Assembly (NCBI RefSeq): GCF_001562115.1
Contig: NZ_CP013926.1
Coordinates: 310,001-374,000 of the forward strand
Source of the DNA: Alteromonas stellipolaris
Lineage (GTDB): Bacteria; Pseudomonadota; Gammaproteobacteria; Enterobacterales; Alteromonadaceae
Direction of reading: 5' to 3'
DNA length: 64,000 nt
Made by a program: the position numbers and the translations under genes. This document shows, piece after piece, positions 8,887 to 17,697 of this stretch (its first letter is position 1; each line of letters starts with the position of its first letter). A model generated the notes under the pieces. The model ran no database searches, was not told where the DNA came from, and saw nothing but the letters and a program-made list of their open reading frames with translations.

Positions 8887-9786
8887 ATGTTCACCGGATT
8901 GTGTGCTTTTCCTCTTACGCCCTTTCACCATGAAAAAATTGATTTTCACGCTTTTGAAAAGTTGATTGGTAACCTGAAGCAGGCCAATGTTGAGTCGATT
9001 TGTGCAATGGGGTCTACAGGTTTATATCCCTATTTATCAAGGGATGAGCTAGTTAAGGTGACTGAATCGTCAGTAGGAATAGCTGGCGACACGCCGGTAA
9101 TGGTAGGCATTGGCTCACTGCGTACCTATGATGTATTGAAGAACGCAGAAGCCGCGCAACAAGCGGGTGCGAAAGCGCTGCTGTTAGCACCGGTTTCTTA
9201 TCACCCGCTACACGACGCTGAAGTATTTGGCCTGTACGAGAAGGTTACCGCTGAAATCTCAATTCCCTTATGTATTTATGAGAACCCTGGAGTGACCCAG
9301 TTTAGTTTCAGCGACGAGCTATATCGCCAAGTTACCCAGCTTCCCAACGTTGGCGCGATTAAAATCCCCGGAATGCCTTTTGGTGATAACAATGCTAACG
9401 GGAAAATACGGCTTTCTAGCCTGCGAAATATAGTGCCAGAGCATGTCGCCATTGGGGTAAGTGGTGATAAATTTGGTGCCTTGGGGATGCATGCGGGATG
9501 CGATTTATGGTTATCTGTGCTCGGAGGCTTATTCCCTAATACGGTGAGAACCATGATTGCATCGAGTCAATCAACATCGCCGCAAGCAGCAATAGCACAA
9601 TCTGAACGCTTAACCCCGTTGTGGGATTTATTCGCCCGCAATAAAGGCGGTATGCGCGTAATGGCCACCGCGGCGGCAATACTGGGGTACACAGAAGCAA
9701 ACTGCTTACCACATCCGTTACAGCCCCTTCAGGGCGAAGATAAACAGAAACTCGAAGCGATTTTAACGCAACTATCACTGGATTAA
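8887..9786 (+). CDS. Dihydrodipicolinate synthase/N-acetylneuraminate lyase family protein
   Basis: A class I (Schiff-base) aldolase-superfamily enzyme of 299 residues. The longer frame from a TTG at 8863 was rejected because AGGAG sits 5 bases before the ATG at 8887 and the resulting length is normal for the family. Visible catalytic residues are Tyr131 (IYENPG) and the Schiff-base Lys159 (GAIKIPG). The glycine-rich substrate loop is GSTGLYP rather than the GTTGE of lysine-biosynthetic DapA, and the following YHPLHDAE region also differs, so this is probably a paralogue acting on another 2-oxo acid or sugar acid. It lies 66 bases upstream of an MFS transporter gene on the same strand, suggesting a small uptake and catabolism unit. 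Substrate not assignable from sequence alone. Confidence 0.85.
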   Translation: MFTGLCAFPLTPFHHEKIDFHAFEKLIGNLKQANVESICAMGSTGLYPYLSRDELVKVTESSVGIAGDTPVMVGIGSLRTYDVLKNAEAAQQAGAKALLLAPVSYHPLHDAEVFGLYEKVTAEISIPLCIYENPGVTQFSFSDELYRQVTQLPNVGAIKIPGMPFGDNNANGKIRLSSLRNIVPEHVAIGVSGDKFGALGMHAGCDLWLSVLGGLFPNTVRTMIASSQSTSPQAAIAQSERLTPLWDLFARNKGGMRVMATAAAILGYTEANCLPHPLQPLQGEDKQKLEAILTQLSLD

Positions 9787-9852
9787 GTTATACGTGACCC
9801 AGTTTAAATCTGTTGCTAATGCTAACGTACAGAGCCAAAGAGTAGCCCACCG

Positions 9853-11031
9853 TTGAACAAGGACCATTTCTCACCATTACTCAAATATGTTGTGTCTGCC
9901 ATTATCGCGCGCACAGCAACAGGTGGTGCTATTGTTGCCATCGTATTGCTTGCTAGAAACCTTGAGCTTGATGGCAAAGCGGCAGGCATTTTGGCGGCGT
10001 GTTTAACGCTGCCCCACTTGTTAGGGCCAGTATACGGGCGTTGGTTAGATGGGGTTTCGCAGCCTAAGTATCTTATTAGCGCGGCGGCGCTGAGTTACAC
10101 CGGCTTTTTTCTTTTGGCTATATTCAGTTTTGAGAAGCATTTGGCTTGGTTGTTGGCGTTTTCATTGTTGTTAAGTGGTGTTTGCAGTTCGTTTATAATG
10201 GGGGGATTAGGCACCCAGTTGCCAAGTTTAGTTAGTGCAAGCAATACATCCCTTAGAAAGGCGCAAAGCTGGGATACCATTACCTATGGGGTAGGGCACA
10301 CGTTGGGGCCGTTTATTATTGCTTCCTTGTCGGCGCTGTTCTCGACAAAGGTGGCTGTCAGTGTGCTGGTGTTGACACCTATGTTAGCTGGCATGCTCAT
10401 TTTAACTTTCCCTAAAAAGCATGTACTGCCGAAAAGTGATGCCTCATTAGATATAGGGTTTAAAAGCGTATTTTATGCGTTTAAAGACTCGAGCGCTTTG
10501 GTGCGTACGTTAGTGATGACATCGGGGGCGGCATTCAGTATTGCAGCCTTGCCTGTGTTGGCAGTTTATCTTAGCGAACATTGGCAGCACGCAGAGCATC
10601 ATGGGGCTTATCTGGTCACGGCTTACGGGGTAGGAAATTTAAGTGGTGCGCTATTTCTCATCTTTAGGCCACTCTCGAAAGAGCCCCTAACATTGTTAAA
10701 GCGCTCAGGAAGCTTTTTGTTGGTTGCGTTACTGGTCACAACCCTAAGCCCTTCTTTCGTTCTTGGGGCGGCGGGCTACTGGTTATGTGGTGTTGCCAAT
10801 GCCATTTTTTTTACTTCCAGCCTAGCGGCACGAACTGAGTTTGCCCCAGCGCACAGCGCGGCGCAAACGTACATGTGGGTTGCCGCGGCTAAGGTGGGAG
10901 CAGGCGCAATAGGTGCTTTAGTCGCTGGAACATTGTTAATACAAGGGGTAACCGTTTCGTTGGTAACATCTTGCGCTACCCTCGCACTCATTCTTATCGT
11001 GTGCTTTGCTGTATTCAAAGTACAAAAATAG
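9853..11031 (+). CDS. Major facilitator superfamily transporter
   Basis: A 392-residue, very hydrophobic protein with about twelve predicted membrane segments. An MFS-like loop between helices 2 and 3 reads GPVYGRWLDG, matching the G-x-x-x-D/G-R family motif. The most likely start is the TTG at 9853, which begins MNKDHFSPLLK just before the first helix; no ATG lies near it in frame and no strong ribosome-binding site is visible, so translational coupling to the preceding gene is plausible. It follows the DapA-superfamily gene by 66 bases and probably transports a related substrate or its analogue. The sequence gives no clear substrate; an efflux role is also possible. Confidence 0.8.
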   Translation: MNKDHFSPLLKYVVSAIIARTATGGAIVAIVLLARNLELDGKAAGILAACLTLPHLLGPVYGRWLDGVSQPKYLISAAALSYTGFFLLAIFSFEKHLAWLLAFSLLLSGVCSSFIMGGLGTQLPSLVSASNTSLRKAQSWDTITYGVGHTLGPFIIASLSALFSTKVAVSVLVLTPMLAGMLILTFPKKHVLPKSDASLDIGFKSVFYAFKDSSALVRTLVMTSGAAFSIAALPVLAVYLSEHWQHAEHHGAYLVTAYGVGNLSGALFLIFRPLSKEPLTLLKRSGSFLLVALLVTTLSPSFVLGAAGYWLCGVANAIFFTSSLAARTEFAPAHSAAQTYMWVAAAKVGAGAIGALVAGTLLIQGVTVSLVTSCATLALILIVCFAVFKVQK

Positions 11032-11191
11032 TCTTTGGGTTATACGTTTACATTTTTGCTTTCAAAATTGCCGTTTAAATCTACTAGTCTTATTGATGAC
11101 AATTCATTTAAACAATGGGCTATGCCTTGTTTATTGAGGTTATAGAGGTAATATGAGCTATGCACAATAATTAACATAAATTTAGCAAATT

Positions 11192-12469
11192 ATGAAAACG
11201 TTATCCCTATTATGTACCGCAGCATTATTAGCAGCCACACCGGCATATTCAGCGCAGACGCTTTATCAAGACTATCCTAGTGATATTACGCCTGAACTAA
11301 GTGAAAAAGGTGCCTACCAAGTGGGTGTTAAAACCTTAACCGTTAACTATCCTAAGCCCGTAGTTACCTTACAAGGGCAGGTTGTTGAACGCGCGTTGAA
11401 ATTGGAAGTTTGGTATCCCACCACTGATAGCGGCGCGTCAACAACGTATAAAAACCAAACCCGCAGTGGTAACGAATTTAGCATTCAAGCTGATGCTATT
11501 CGCGACGCCAGTGTGGCTAAAACGCAAGACAGTTACCCTATTGTTGTGTTATCACACGGCTATACGGGTTATCGCACAATAATGTATTACCTTGGTGAGC
11601 ACCTAGCGTCTCATGGTTATATTGTGGCAGGGATAGACCATACCGACTCTACAAACGAAGATGTAGATTTCGCCGATGCTCCTTTTGCAGGTTTCCCTAG
11701 TACCTTATTGAATCGTTCGCGAGATCAAGTGTTAACACTTCAAGCGGTGAGTGAGCATGCGCTGTTCAGCGGTGTTGCCGATACCCAAAACGCTGGGCTT
11801 ATTGGCTATTCTATGGGTGGTTTTGGTGCGGTGAATACCGTTGGCGGTTGTTATAACTTTGGCGCTGAAGCTACCGCAAGCTTTACTGGCGTAACCGATC
11901 CGGCGATTATCAGTGCGTTACAAAATGCACTTAACACCTGTGCTGGTGGTAACGCCGACGCTAAAAGCGTAGATACGCGCTGGAAAGCGGCTATGGCGTT
12001 AGCGCCGTGGGGCGGTCAACACAAAGTGTTTTCAGAAGATGCACTCGGTAATATTAAAGTTCCAATGCTATACGTAGCCGGCGATCATGATGATATATCT
12101 GGTTACCAAGGTATACAGTGGTTATTTGAAAATACGGGTAACAAAAACAGTAAACTGCTTACGTATAAAAATGCCAGACACAATATTGCTCCACATCCCG
12201 CCCCTAAAGAAGCATTTGGTAGCGAGTTTGATATTGGCCACTACTTAGAACCTGCATGGCGCTCAGAAACTATGAATGACATTAATGAGCACTTTGCATT
12301 GGCAATGATGGAATGCCATGTGAAAGGAAAAGCTGATTTTTGTGACTATTTAGATGTTGAAGGCGATAGTGGGCAAGTTGCCGTAGACGGGAAAGTACCA
12401 GAAGTCTGGAAAGGCTTCGACAATCGCTATGCGTTAGGCTTAATAATGGAAGGTAAGTCTAAGAAATAG
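11192..12469 (+). CDS. Secreted alpha/beta hydrolase (PAF-acetylhydrolase/dienelactone hydrolase type)
   Basis: A 425-residue protein with a classical Sec signal peptide (MKTLSLLCTAALLAATPAYS-A), so it should be periplasmic or secreted. Alpha/beta hydrolase motifs are clear: oxyanion-region VVLSHGYTGYRT (~118-129), nucleophile Ser207 in GYSMGG, acidic residues in YVAGDHDD (~294-301) and His330 in NARHN. The arrangement resembles platelet-activating-factor acetylhydrolase-like and dienelactone-hydrolase-like esterases. An internal Cys pair (Cys220 and Cys250) in a cap insertion may form a disulfide. It is transcribed alone and is followed by a strong terminator. No good ribosome-binding site precedes the ATG, but the signal peptide fixes the start. 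Substrate unknown; ester hydrolysis is the likely chemistry. Confidence 0.85.
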   Translation: MKTLSLLCTAALLAATPAYSAQTLYQDYPSDITPELSEKGAYQVGVKTLTVNYPKPVVTLQGQVVERALKLEVWYPTTDSGASTTYKNQTRSGNEFSIQADAIRDASVAKTQDSYPIVVLSHGYTGYRTIMYYLGEHLASHGYIVAGIDHTDSTNEDVDFADAPFAGFPSTLLNRSRDQVLTLQAVSEHALFSGVADTQNAGLIGYSMGGFGAVNTVGGCYNFGAEATASFTGVTDPAIISALQNALNTCAGGNADAKSVDTRWKAAMALAPWGGQHKVFSEDALGNIKVPMLYVAGDHDDISGYQGIQWLFENTGNKNSKLLTYKNARHNIAPHPAPKEAFGSEFDIGHYLEPAWRSETMNDINEHFALAMMECHVKGKADFCDYLDVEGDSGQVAVDGKVPEVWKGFDNRYALGLIMEGKSKK

Positions 12470-12510
12470 GCGTTTACTTTACCATCATTCTACAAAGAAA
12501 AAATACAGTA

Positions 12511-12539
12511 AAGGCCTAACCACATGTTAGGCCTTTTTT
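12511..12539 (+). terminator. Intrinsic terminator after the secreted hydrolase gene
   Basis: Ten-base arms AAGGCCTAAC and GTTAGGCCTT flank a CACAT loop, and a T run follows directly. The stem is perfect, which makes this a confident rho-independent terminator for the hydrolase gene ending at 12469. Confidence 0.92.
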
Positions 12540-12671
12540 GATTTTGCTCTGTATTATTCCCATAAGCGAACAGTTCATTAAGTAAGACATGCTTTGTTAC
12601 TTATTCAATTAGAGAAGTCATTTTAAGCATGCTAATTTACTACCTCACGCTTATTCATTTGAGGCAAAGGA

Positions 12672-13781
12672 ATGTTCCCCCAGCAAAACAACTTAACTGT
12701 TCTCTACCGTTTGTTTCCACGTGCTGTTACCGCGTTAAAGGGAGCACATGTAGCCGTGCTGCTGTGTTTATCATTCTTGGTATCATTTGCTAATGCTAAT
12801 CCACTACCTTCTGACGATGCGTTAGACGCTATGTTTCAAGCGCAGGAATATGAAAATATAGTGAACGTACTTGAACCCATACCGTCGAAAACTCCGAAGC
12901 AATATAACGTGTTAATTTCGGCGTTAATGAATACAGATTTAGATGATGCTGAGGATATGGCGGCTAAATTTGTTGACGATCATAAAGACAATTATCGGGC
13001 CTACCATATGCACGCCAGCGTAATGGGTGCACAAGCGATGGATAGTGTTTTTTCCGCCTTAGGTTATGCCAAAAAAGCCAAAGCGAGCCTACAAAAAGCG
13101 ATTGAAGTAGCACCAGATGAAATTGAAGTTTATCAGGCGCTAATGCAATTTTACATAGTGGCGCCGTCTATCGCTGGTGGCGATATAGACGAAGCCAAAA
13201 TACTTGCCGATAAAATTACACAAATGGATGCACTTGAAGGTAAGTTCGCAACTGCAACAGTATATGCAGCTGACGATAAAGCTGCTGAAGCAAAGACGAT
13301 GTTAAATGGGCTTAGCGAACAGCCTGAGTTCGAAGTTCGCGCACGTTTGGAACTTGGTCGATTGCATATAGATGGTGAAGAATACGATGACGCGATAGCC
13401 GCGCTAACCCCATTATTAAGCACTAACGTAGCTAAAGCCCATAAATCTGATGCACAAGCCTGGGATGTCTATTCAAACCGCAAATTTAGTCAGCTTTATG
13501 GCACCTATCGTATAGGGTGGGTAGCGGTAGAAACCAGTCAATATACTGAGTCGGGAATTGATGCACTTAACTATTACTTGGCTGAATTAGAGGCGACAGA
13601 TATTGATACCCATCAGTTGCCAAGTAAGAACTGGGCTAATTTACGTTTAGCCGAGCTGTTTCTAAATGCTGATGATGTTTCAATGGCATCTAGCACCCTT
13701 GCTAAAGTGACAAAAGACGATGACAAACGTTTGGCAAAAATAATGAAAAGCCTTAAAAAACAAATAAAAAAGCGAACCTAG
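12672..13781 (+). CDS. Periplasmic TPR-repeat protein
   Basis: A 369-residue protein with a long, basic N-region followed by a hydrophobic segment (~25-40) and a probable cleavage site at ANA-NP, consistent with export. The mature part is helical with TPR-like repeats; segments such as AKASLQKAIEVAPDEIEVYQALMQFY and YDDAIAALTPLLSTNVAKAH show the alanine/tyrosine spacing of TPR helices. No catalytic motif is visible. The gene has its own upstream region of ~130 bases after the previous terminator, and its stop codon lies within a terminator hairpin. Function unknown; a protein-interaction role in the cell envelope is the most that can be said. Confidence 0.8.
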   Translation: MFPQQNNLTVLYRLFPRAVTALKGAHVAVLLCLSFLVSFANANPLPSDDALDAMFQAQEYENIVNVLEPIPSKTPKQYNVLISALMNTDLDDAEDMAAKFVDDHKDNYRAYHMHASVMGAQAMDSVFSALGYAKKAKASLQKAIEVAPDEIEVYQALMQFYIVAPSIAGGDIDEAKILADKITQMDALEGKFATATVYAADDKAAEAKTMLNGLSEQPEFEVRARLELGRLHIDGEEYDDAIAALTPLLSTNVAKAHKSDAQAWDVYSNRKFSQLYGTYRIGWVAVETSQYTESGIDALNYYLAELEATDIDTHQLPSKNWANLRLAELFLNADDVSMASSTLAKVTKDDDKRLAKIMKSLKKQIKKRT

Positions 13782-13796
13782 TGGTTCGCTTTTTTT
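13766..13796. terminator. Bidirectional terminator containing the TPR gene stop codon
   Basis: Arms AGCGAACC (13771-13778) and GGTTCGCT (13783-13790) enclose a TAGT loop. The stem is extended by A and T runs on either side, so it can work for both the TPR gene (plus strand) and the alpha-galactosidase gene (minus strand, ending at 13828). The TAG stop codon of the TPR gene (13779-13781) is the loop itself. Confidence 0.88.
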
Positions 13797-13827
13797 GAAG
13801 CTTTATGTCGTGTATCTTTTTATGACA

Positions 13828-15972
13828 CTACACCGCTTTAACAGTATAAATAAGCGCGGTTTGCGGGAATAATACCGGCATTTGCATACCGTACTTCATT
13901 AACGCTTCACCGCTAAATACTTGCCCATCGGTTTGTTGCAAAATAGACGGAGAGTATTCTTTTAAGGTACCCGGCCATACGCGTTCAAGCGTGTATGACT
14001 TATCAGCATCAAGCCCCGCAAAATAGAAGCGAGACGGCATGGTACGGCCAGTTTCTTTTACGCTGTTGTACGCAAATATACCTTCAGATTTATCTTTCGA
14101 TACATAGCCAAATTTCACGTTAAGGCCATCGTCATCCATACGGAATAAATCGCCGCCGTGGGTAATATGGCGGTATTTTTTATATAGCGAAATAGCCGAT
14201 TTTAGGGTCTCTTGCTCATGGTCAGTAAGTTCACGAGGGTCCATCTCAATACCCATGTGGCCAAACATCGATACTGCTGAACGAATCTCAATAGGTAAGT
14301 TACGCCCTGTAATATGGCAATCACGAGGCCCTACGTGTGCACCCATCACTTCAGAAGGGAAGAAGTATGAGAAACCCCGCTGAATGTACAAGCGGTCTAA
14401 TGCATCGTTAGAATCTGACGTCCAAAACCGGTCGGTGTGAGGTAAAATGCCCAAGTCCACACGGCCACCACCAGAACAACAGCTTTCAATTTCAATACCC
14501 GGATGTGCTGCTTTAACACGGTCAATTAGGGTATATAAAGCCGCCATTTGGCCATGCATTGCAGGTTTACCTTTAAGGTTTCCTGGATGATTCACATCGC
14601 GGTTCATGTCCCACTTAATATAGCTAATTTTAGGGTAGGCCCTTAGTACGTCTGTGATGACTTTATAAAGGTACTCAACCACTTCAGGGTTAGTTAAATC
14701 AAGTACATACTGATTTCGAAACGGAACATGAGGGTTATTCTTGGTGTGCAGTGCCCATTCAGGATGTGCGCGGTACAAGTCGCTATCTGGGTTAACCATT
14801 TCTGGTTCAAACCATATTCCGAATTCCATGCCTTTATCGGTAACGTGGTCAATAAGCCCATCTAGCCCTTCCGGGTAAATGGCTTCATCAACAGTCCAGT
14901 CCCCTAAGCCCGCTTTGTCGTTTCTACGGCCTTTAAACCAGCCATCATCTAATACAAAACGTTCAATACCTAGCGGCGCTACTCTATCAGCAAGGGCTTT
15001 AAGTGTGGCTTCATCGTGGTCGAAATAAATACCTTCCCACGTGTTGTAGTGAACAGGGCGGGGCTTGTAATTTGCACTGGTGTTGTCAGCGCTGTGGGTT
15101 AACACATTGCTTCGAATAAAGTTATGAAACTGCTGTGAAAGAGATGAAAAGCCAGCGTCGCCGAACCCTGCATAAAGCACAGGCGATGTATAACTTTCAC
15201 CCGCTTTAAGCGTCACTTCACCTGGAAACAATAGCTCGCCAAATTGAACGTAGCTTCTGCCATCGGCCATCATTTCAGCGCGGAATTTATGGTTAGCTGA
15301 AGCACCTAAATGAAAGCCGAAACACTCGCCGGCAAGCTCACCGGTTCCATTAGCATACGCAATTAAACCTGGGAAAGTATCGTGAGATGTTTTGCCGCGG
15401 CGGTTTTCACGCACATAACTACCGAAGAACAAGTCATGATCGGTAGTTTGAAATTCATTAGACCATCTACCTTCAAAGCTTTTAATTTTGCTCATGGTAG
15501 TTGGCAAGGCAAGACTCGCCGCATTTAAGTAATTTAACTGTAAGGTGCTTTCACCTTGGTTTTCGATACTTGAGGTAAATGTAGCTACTGTCGTTTCAGC
15601 ATCTAGCACTACCCGAGTAATCAATTGCATTTTTCTGTCGGCATCAACCGCTGTAAACGTTACGCTGGTATCGGCTTGCTCAATGTTTGATAAAGTAAAA
15701 CCTGCCGACCATTGATCTGCATCCCCAGAAATTTCAAGGCCAGGTGAGCCCGTCACCCCTTCACCGTGGGTTGGTACCAATGAAATAGGAGGCTCGATAA
15801 CCGGCGCACATTTCGCTTCTTGGCGGGTGTTAAGCAGCGCAAGCATCTCTTGTGTTGTTGCATTGTTCAACTGCTGGCCGTAGTAAATCAGAGTAGGCAT
15901 GCGCCCTTGGCAGTCAAAAATTAAAGTCGTTTTTTCATTGGATAAGCGAGCGAAGGCCGATAATGACGACAT
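13828..15972 (-). CDS. Alpha-galactosidase, glycoside hydrolase family 36
   Basis: A 714-residue enzyme of the usual GH36 length, with an N-terminal beta-sandwich (~1-300) and a catalytic TIM barrel. Signature motifs are FVLDDGWF (340-346), the nucleophile Asp455 in KWDMNRD and the acid/base Asp520 in WTSDSND; CCSGGGR (498-504) is also typical. It hydrolyses terminal alpha-1,6-galactosyl residues such as in melibiose and raffinose. No signal peptide is seen, so cytoplasmic action on imported galactosides is inferred. It follows the symporter gene on the same strand but is separated by a strong terminator and carries its own LacI-type operator at 16078-16091, so it is probably a separate transcription unit under shared control with the receptor gene. 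Confidence 0.93.
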   Translation of the reverse strand: MSSLSAFARLSNEKTTLIFDCQGRMPTLIYYGQQLNNATTQEMLALLNTRQEAKCAPVIEPPISLVPTHGEGVTGSPGLEISGDADQWSAGFTLSNIEQADTSVTFTAVDADRKMQLITRVVLDAETTVATFTSSIENQGESTLQLNYLNAASLALPTTMSKIKSFEGRWSNEFQTTDHDLFFGSYVRENRRGKTSHDTFPGLIAYANGTGELAGECFGFHLGASANHKFRAEMMADGRSYVQFGELLFPGEVTLKAGESYTSPVLYAGFGDAGFSSLSQQFHNFIRSNVLTHSADNTSANYKPRPVHYNTWEGIYFDHDEATLKALADRVAPLGIERFVLDDGWFKGRRNDKAGLGDWTVDEAIYPEGLDGLIDHVTDKGMEFGIWFEPEMVNPDSDLYRAHPEWALHTKNNPHVPFRNQYVLDLTNPEVVEYLYKVITDVLRAYPKISYIKWDMNRDVNHPGNLKGKPAMHGQMAALYTLIDRVKAAHPGIEIESCCSGGGRVDLGILPHTDRFWTSDSNDALDRLYIQRGFSYFFPSEVMGAHVGPRDCHITGRNLPIEIRSAVSMFGHMGIEMDPRELTDHEQETLKSAISLYKKYRHITHGGDLFRMDDDGLNVKFGYVSKDKSEGIFAYNSVKETGRTMPSRFYFAGLDADKSYTLERVWPGTLKEYSPSILQQTDGQVFSGEALMKYGMQMPVLFPQTALIYTVKAV

Positions 15973-16077
15973 GAAAACCTCACAGTTATAAAGTTGTAAA
16001 CAGTGTAGATAGCACTTAGTTTGTTAGCAATTTATAGCACACAAAGTAGTGCAGCTTAAGTCAATTCCATTAGATAG

Positions 16078-16091
16078 GGTAAACGTTTTAC
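16078..16091. promoter_or_regulatory. LacI/GalR-type operator upstream of the alpha-galactosidase gene
   Basis: GGTAAACGTTTTAC lies ~106 bases upstream of the alpha-galactosidase start. It centres on the palindrome AAACGTTT with the central CG typical of LacI-family operators, and shares its first 12 bases with the site upstream of the TonB receptor gene. No LacI-family regulator gene is present in the window, so the binding protein is unidentified. Confidence 0.6.
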
Positions 16092-16165
16092 TATCAATGA
16101 TAACGCGGTTTTGAGGCAATAAGAAATCAGACCAAGAAAAGCCATGCCGTATTGTTATTATTTTG

Positions 16166-16205
16166 TATAAAAACCAGGGAGGGTGTTTGTACAACACCTT
16201 CCCTG
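16166..16205 (-). terminator. Intrinsic terminator after the symporter gene
   Basis: Read on the minus strand, a 13-base-pair stem (16175-16187 with 16193-16205, one G-U pair) is closed by a five-base loop and followed by GGTTTTTATAC. It lies 8 bases beyond the symporter stop and separates the symporter operon from the alpha-galactosidase gene. Confidence 0.85.
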
Positions 16206-16212
16206 TTTAATG

Positions 16213-17676
16213 TTACTTAGCTTCTTCTTCTTTGTACAAAGCCAAACTAAATTCAGCTTTCTGATTGAAGATGACCTTGTTAGATATTAGTGCAAATGAT
16301 ACACAGGCAATCAGAGTGACAAACATTAAGTGAATGTAGTGCAGCCCAAAAGGTGCATACATAGGAGAGAACTCAAAAGACATTGCCGAGTACAAGGCGA
16401 CACCAAAGAGTACCGAACCAATAGCCGCATTCGCATGAACGTTTCTAAACAACAGGCCCACAATGAATACCGATAAGATAGGCATGCTTAACAATCCGTA
16501 AAGCTGTTGAATAAGGTTAATAATGCTATCGGCTTGCTGGTAAACAGGGATTAGCGCTAACGACACTAAACAAAGCAGTACCGTAACGTAACCACTGAGT
16601 TTTGGAACATTTGGTGTCTTGTTAACGTAGCTTTCGTGAATATCACACACATACAAAGCAGTGGCTGAGTTCAAGTTACTATTGAATGTAGTCAGTACTG
16701 CTGCAGCCATTGCCGCTGCGAATACACCCGACAACCAATCTGGTAATACAGTGGCTACAATTTTTCCGTAAGCACTGTCACCAATATCGCCAAACAGTTT
16801 GTAAGATACTATGCCTGGGATCACGATGATTGCTGGCACGATTAGTAAGCGTATACCTGCTGCGGCAAATACACCCTTTTGTGCTTCTTTCAATGATGGC
16901 GCAGCCATAGCACGCTGAGTAATAACCTGGTTGGTTCCCCAGTAAAACATCTGAATGAAGATCATACCGGTGAGTAGTGTATGCCATGGAATTGGTGAGT
17001 CGTTGTCGCCAATCAGTGTTAGTCGCTCTACTGGAATACCATCGAAGTTATAATCGATCGCTTGAAGTGCCAATATAACCACTAACACAGCCATAGTAAG
17101 CAGTAATACGCCTGAGTAAGTATCTGAAACCGCAACGGCTCTAAGACCACCGAAAATAGCGTACAGCGCACCTACAACTACAAAAGTTACTGCGATGTAC
17201 ATAAGAGGTAAATCTACACCGAACATAGACTGCATAAATAATGAGCCAGAGTAGATAACCGCTGGGCAAAAAATTAGCGCACTACCTAAAAAGAACAATG
17301 CACTAATTACTGCTCGAATGTGTTTATCGTGATAGCGCTGTTCTAGCAGCTCTGTGGTCGTGGTGCATTTGAATTTGTAGTAAACCGGTAAGAATACCTT
17401 GGCTAAAACAAATAAACCTACCACAGCGGAAAACTCCCACAACGCAAGAAGCGCCATTTGGTTTCCGTTCATACCTACTAATTGATCGGTACTCAGGTTC
17501 GTTAGCGTGATACTACCGGCTACGAAGTACCAAGCAAGGCCACCACCAGCAAGAAAGTATTCTCGATTTTGGTTTTGCGAACTACGATTTTGGCCGCGAC
17601 AACTTAAATAGGTTAAAAAACCGATTAGGGCAGTCACGAATACAAAAACAGACACTTGGATAGTGCTGGAAAACAT
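16213..17676 (-). CDS. Sodium/solute symporter (SSS/SglT-like), probable galactoside or galactose transporter
   Basis: A 487-residue inner-membrane protein with about 13-14 hydrophobic segments. The N-terminal region (REYFLAGGGLAWYFVAGS, LTNLSTDQLVGMNG) matches the SGLT branch of the sodium/solute symporter family, in which bacterial sodium/galactose transporters are found. GAGGAGC lies 8-10 bases before the ATG. It is the last gene of a tightly spaced minus-strand operon: 21 bases after the SapC-like gene and followed at once by a strong terminator. Together with the neighbouring alpha-galactosidase, it probably imports galactose or an alpha-galactoside with sodium; the exact sugar cannot be read from sequence. 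Confidence 0.88.
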   Translation of the reverse strand: MFSSTIQVSVFVFVTALIGFLTYLSCRGQNRSSQNQNREYFLAGGGLAWYFVAGSITLTNLSTDQLVGMNGNQMALLALWEFSAVVGLFVLAKVFLPVYYKFKCTTTTELLEQRYHDKHIRAVISALFFLGSALIFCPAVIYSGSLFMQSMFGVDLPLMYIAVTFVVVGALYAIFGGLRAVAVSDTYSGVLLLTMAVLVVILALQAIDYNFDGIPVERLTLIGDNDSPIPWHTLLTGMIFIQMFYWGTNQVITQRAMAAPSLKEAQKGVFAAAGIRLLIVPAIIVIPGIVSYKLFGDIGDSAYGKIVATVLPDWLSGVFAAAMAAAVLTTFNSNLNSATALYVCDIHESYVNKTPNVPKLSGYVTVLLCLVSLALIPVYQQADSIINLIQQLYGLLSMPILSVFIVGLLFRNVHANAAIGSVLFGVALYSAMSFEFSPMYAPFGLHYIHLMFVTLIACVSFALISNKVIFNQKAEFSLALYKEEEAK

Positions 17677-17697
17677 TTATAAGCTCCTCGCTAAGGG

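Noticed and set aside
11153-11170. Five-codon open frame (MSYAQ) with GAGG upstream before the hydrolase gene
   Set aside because: Too short to support as a gene and without evidence of a leader-peptide role.
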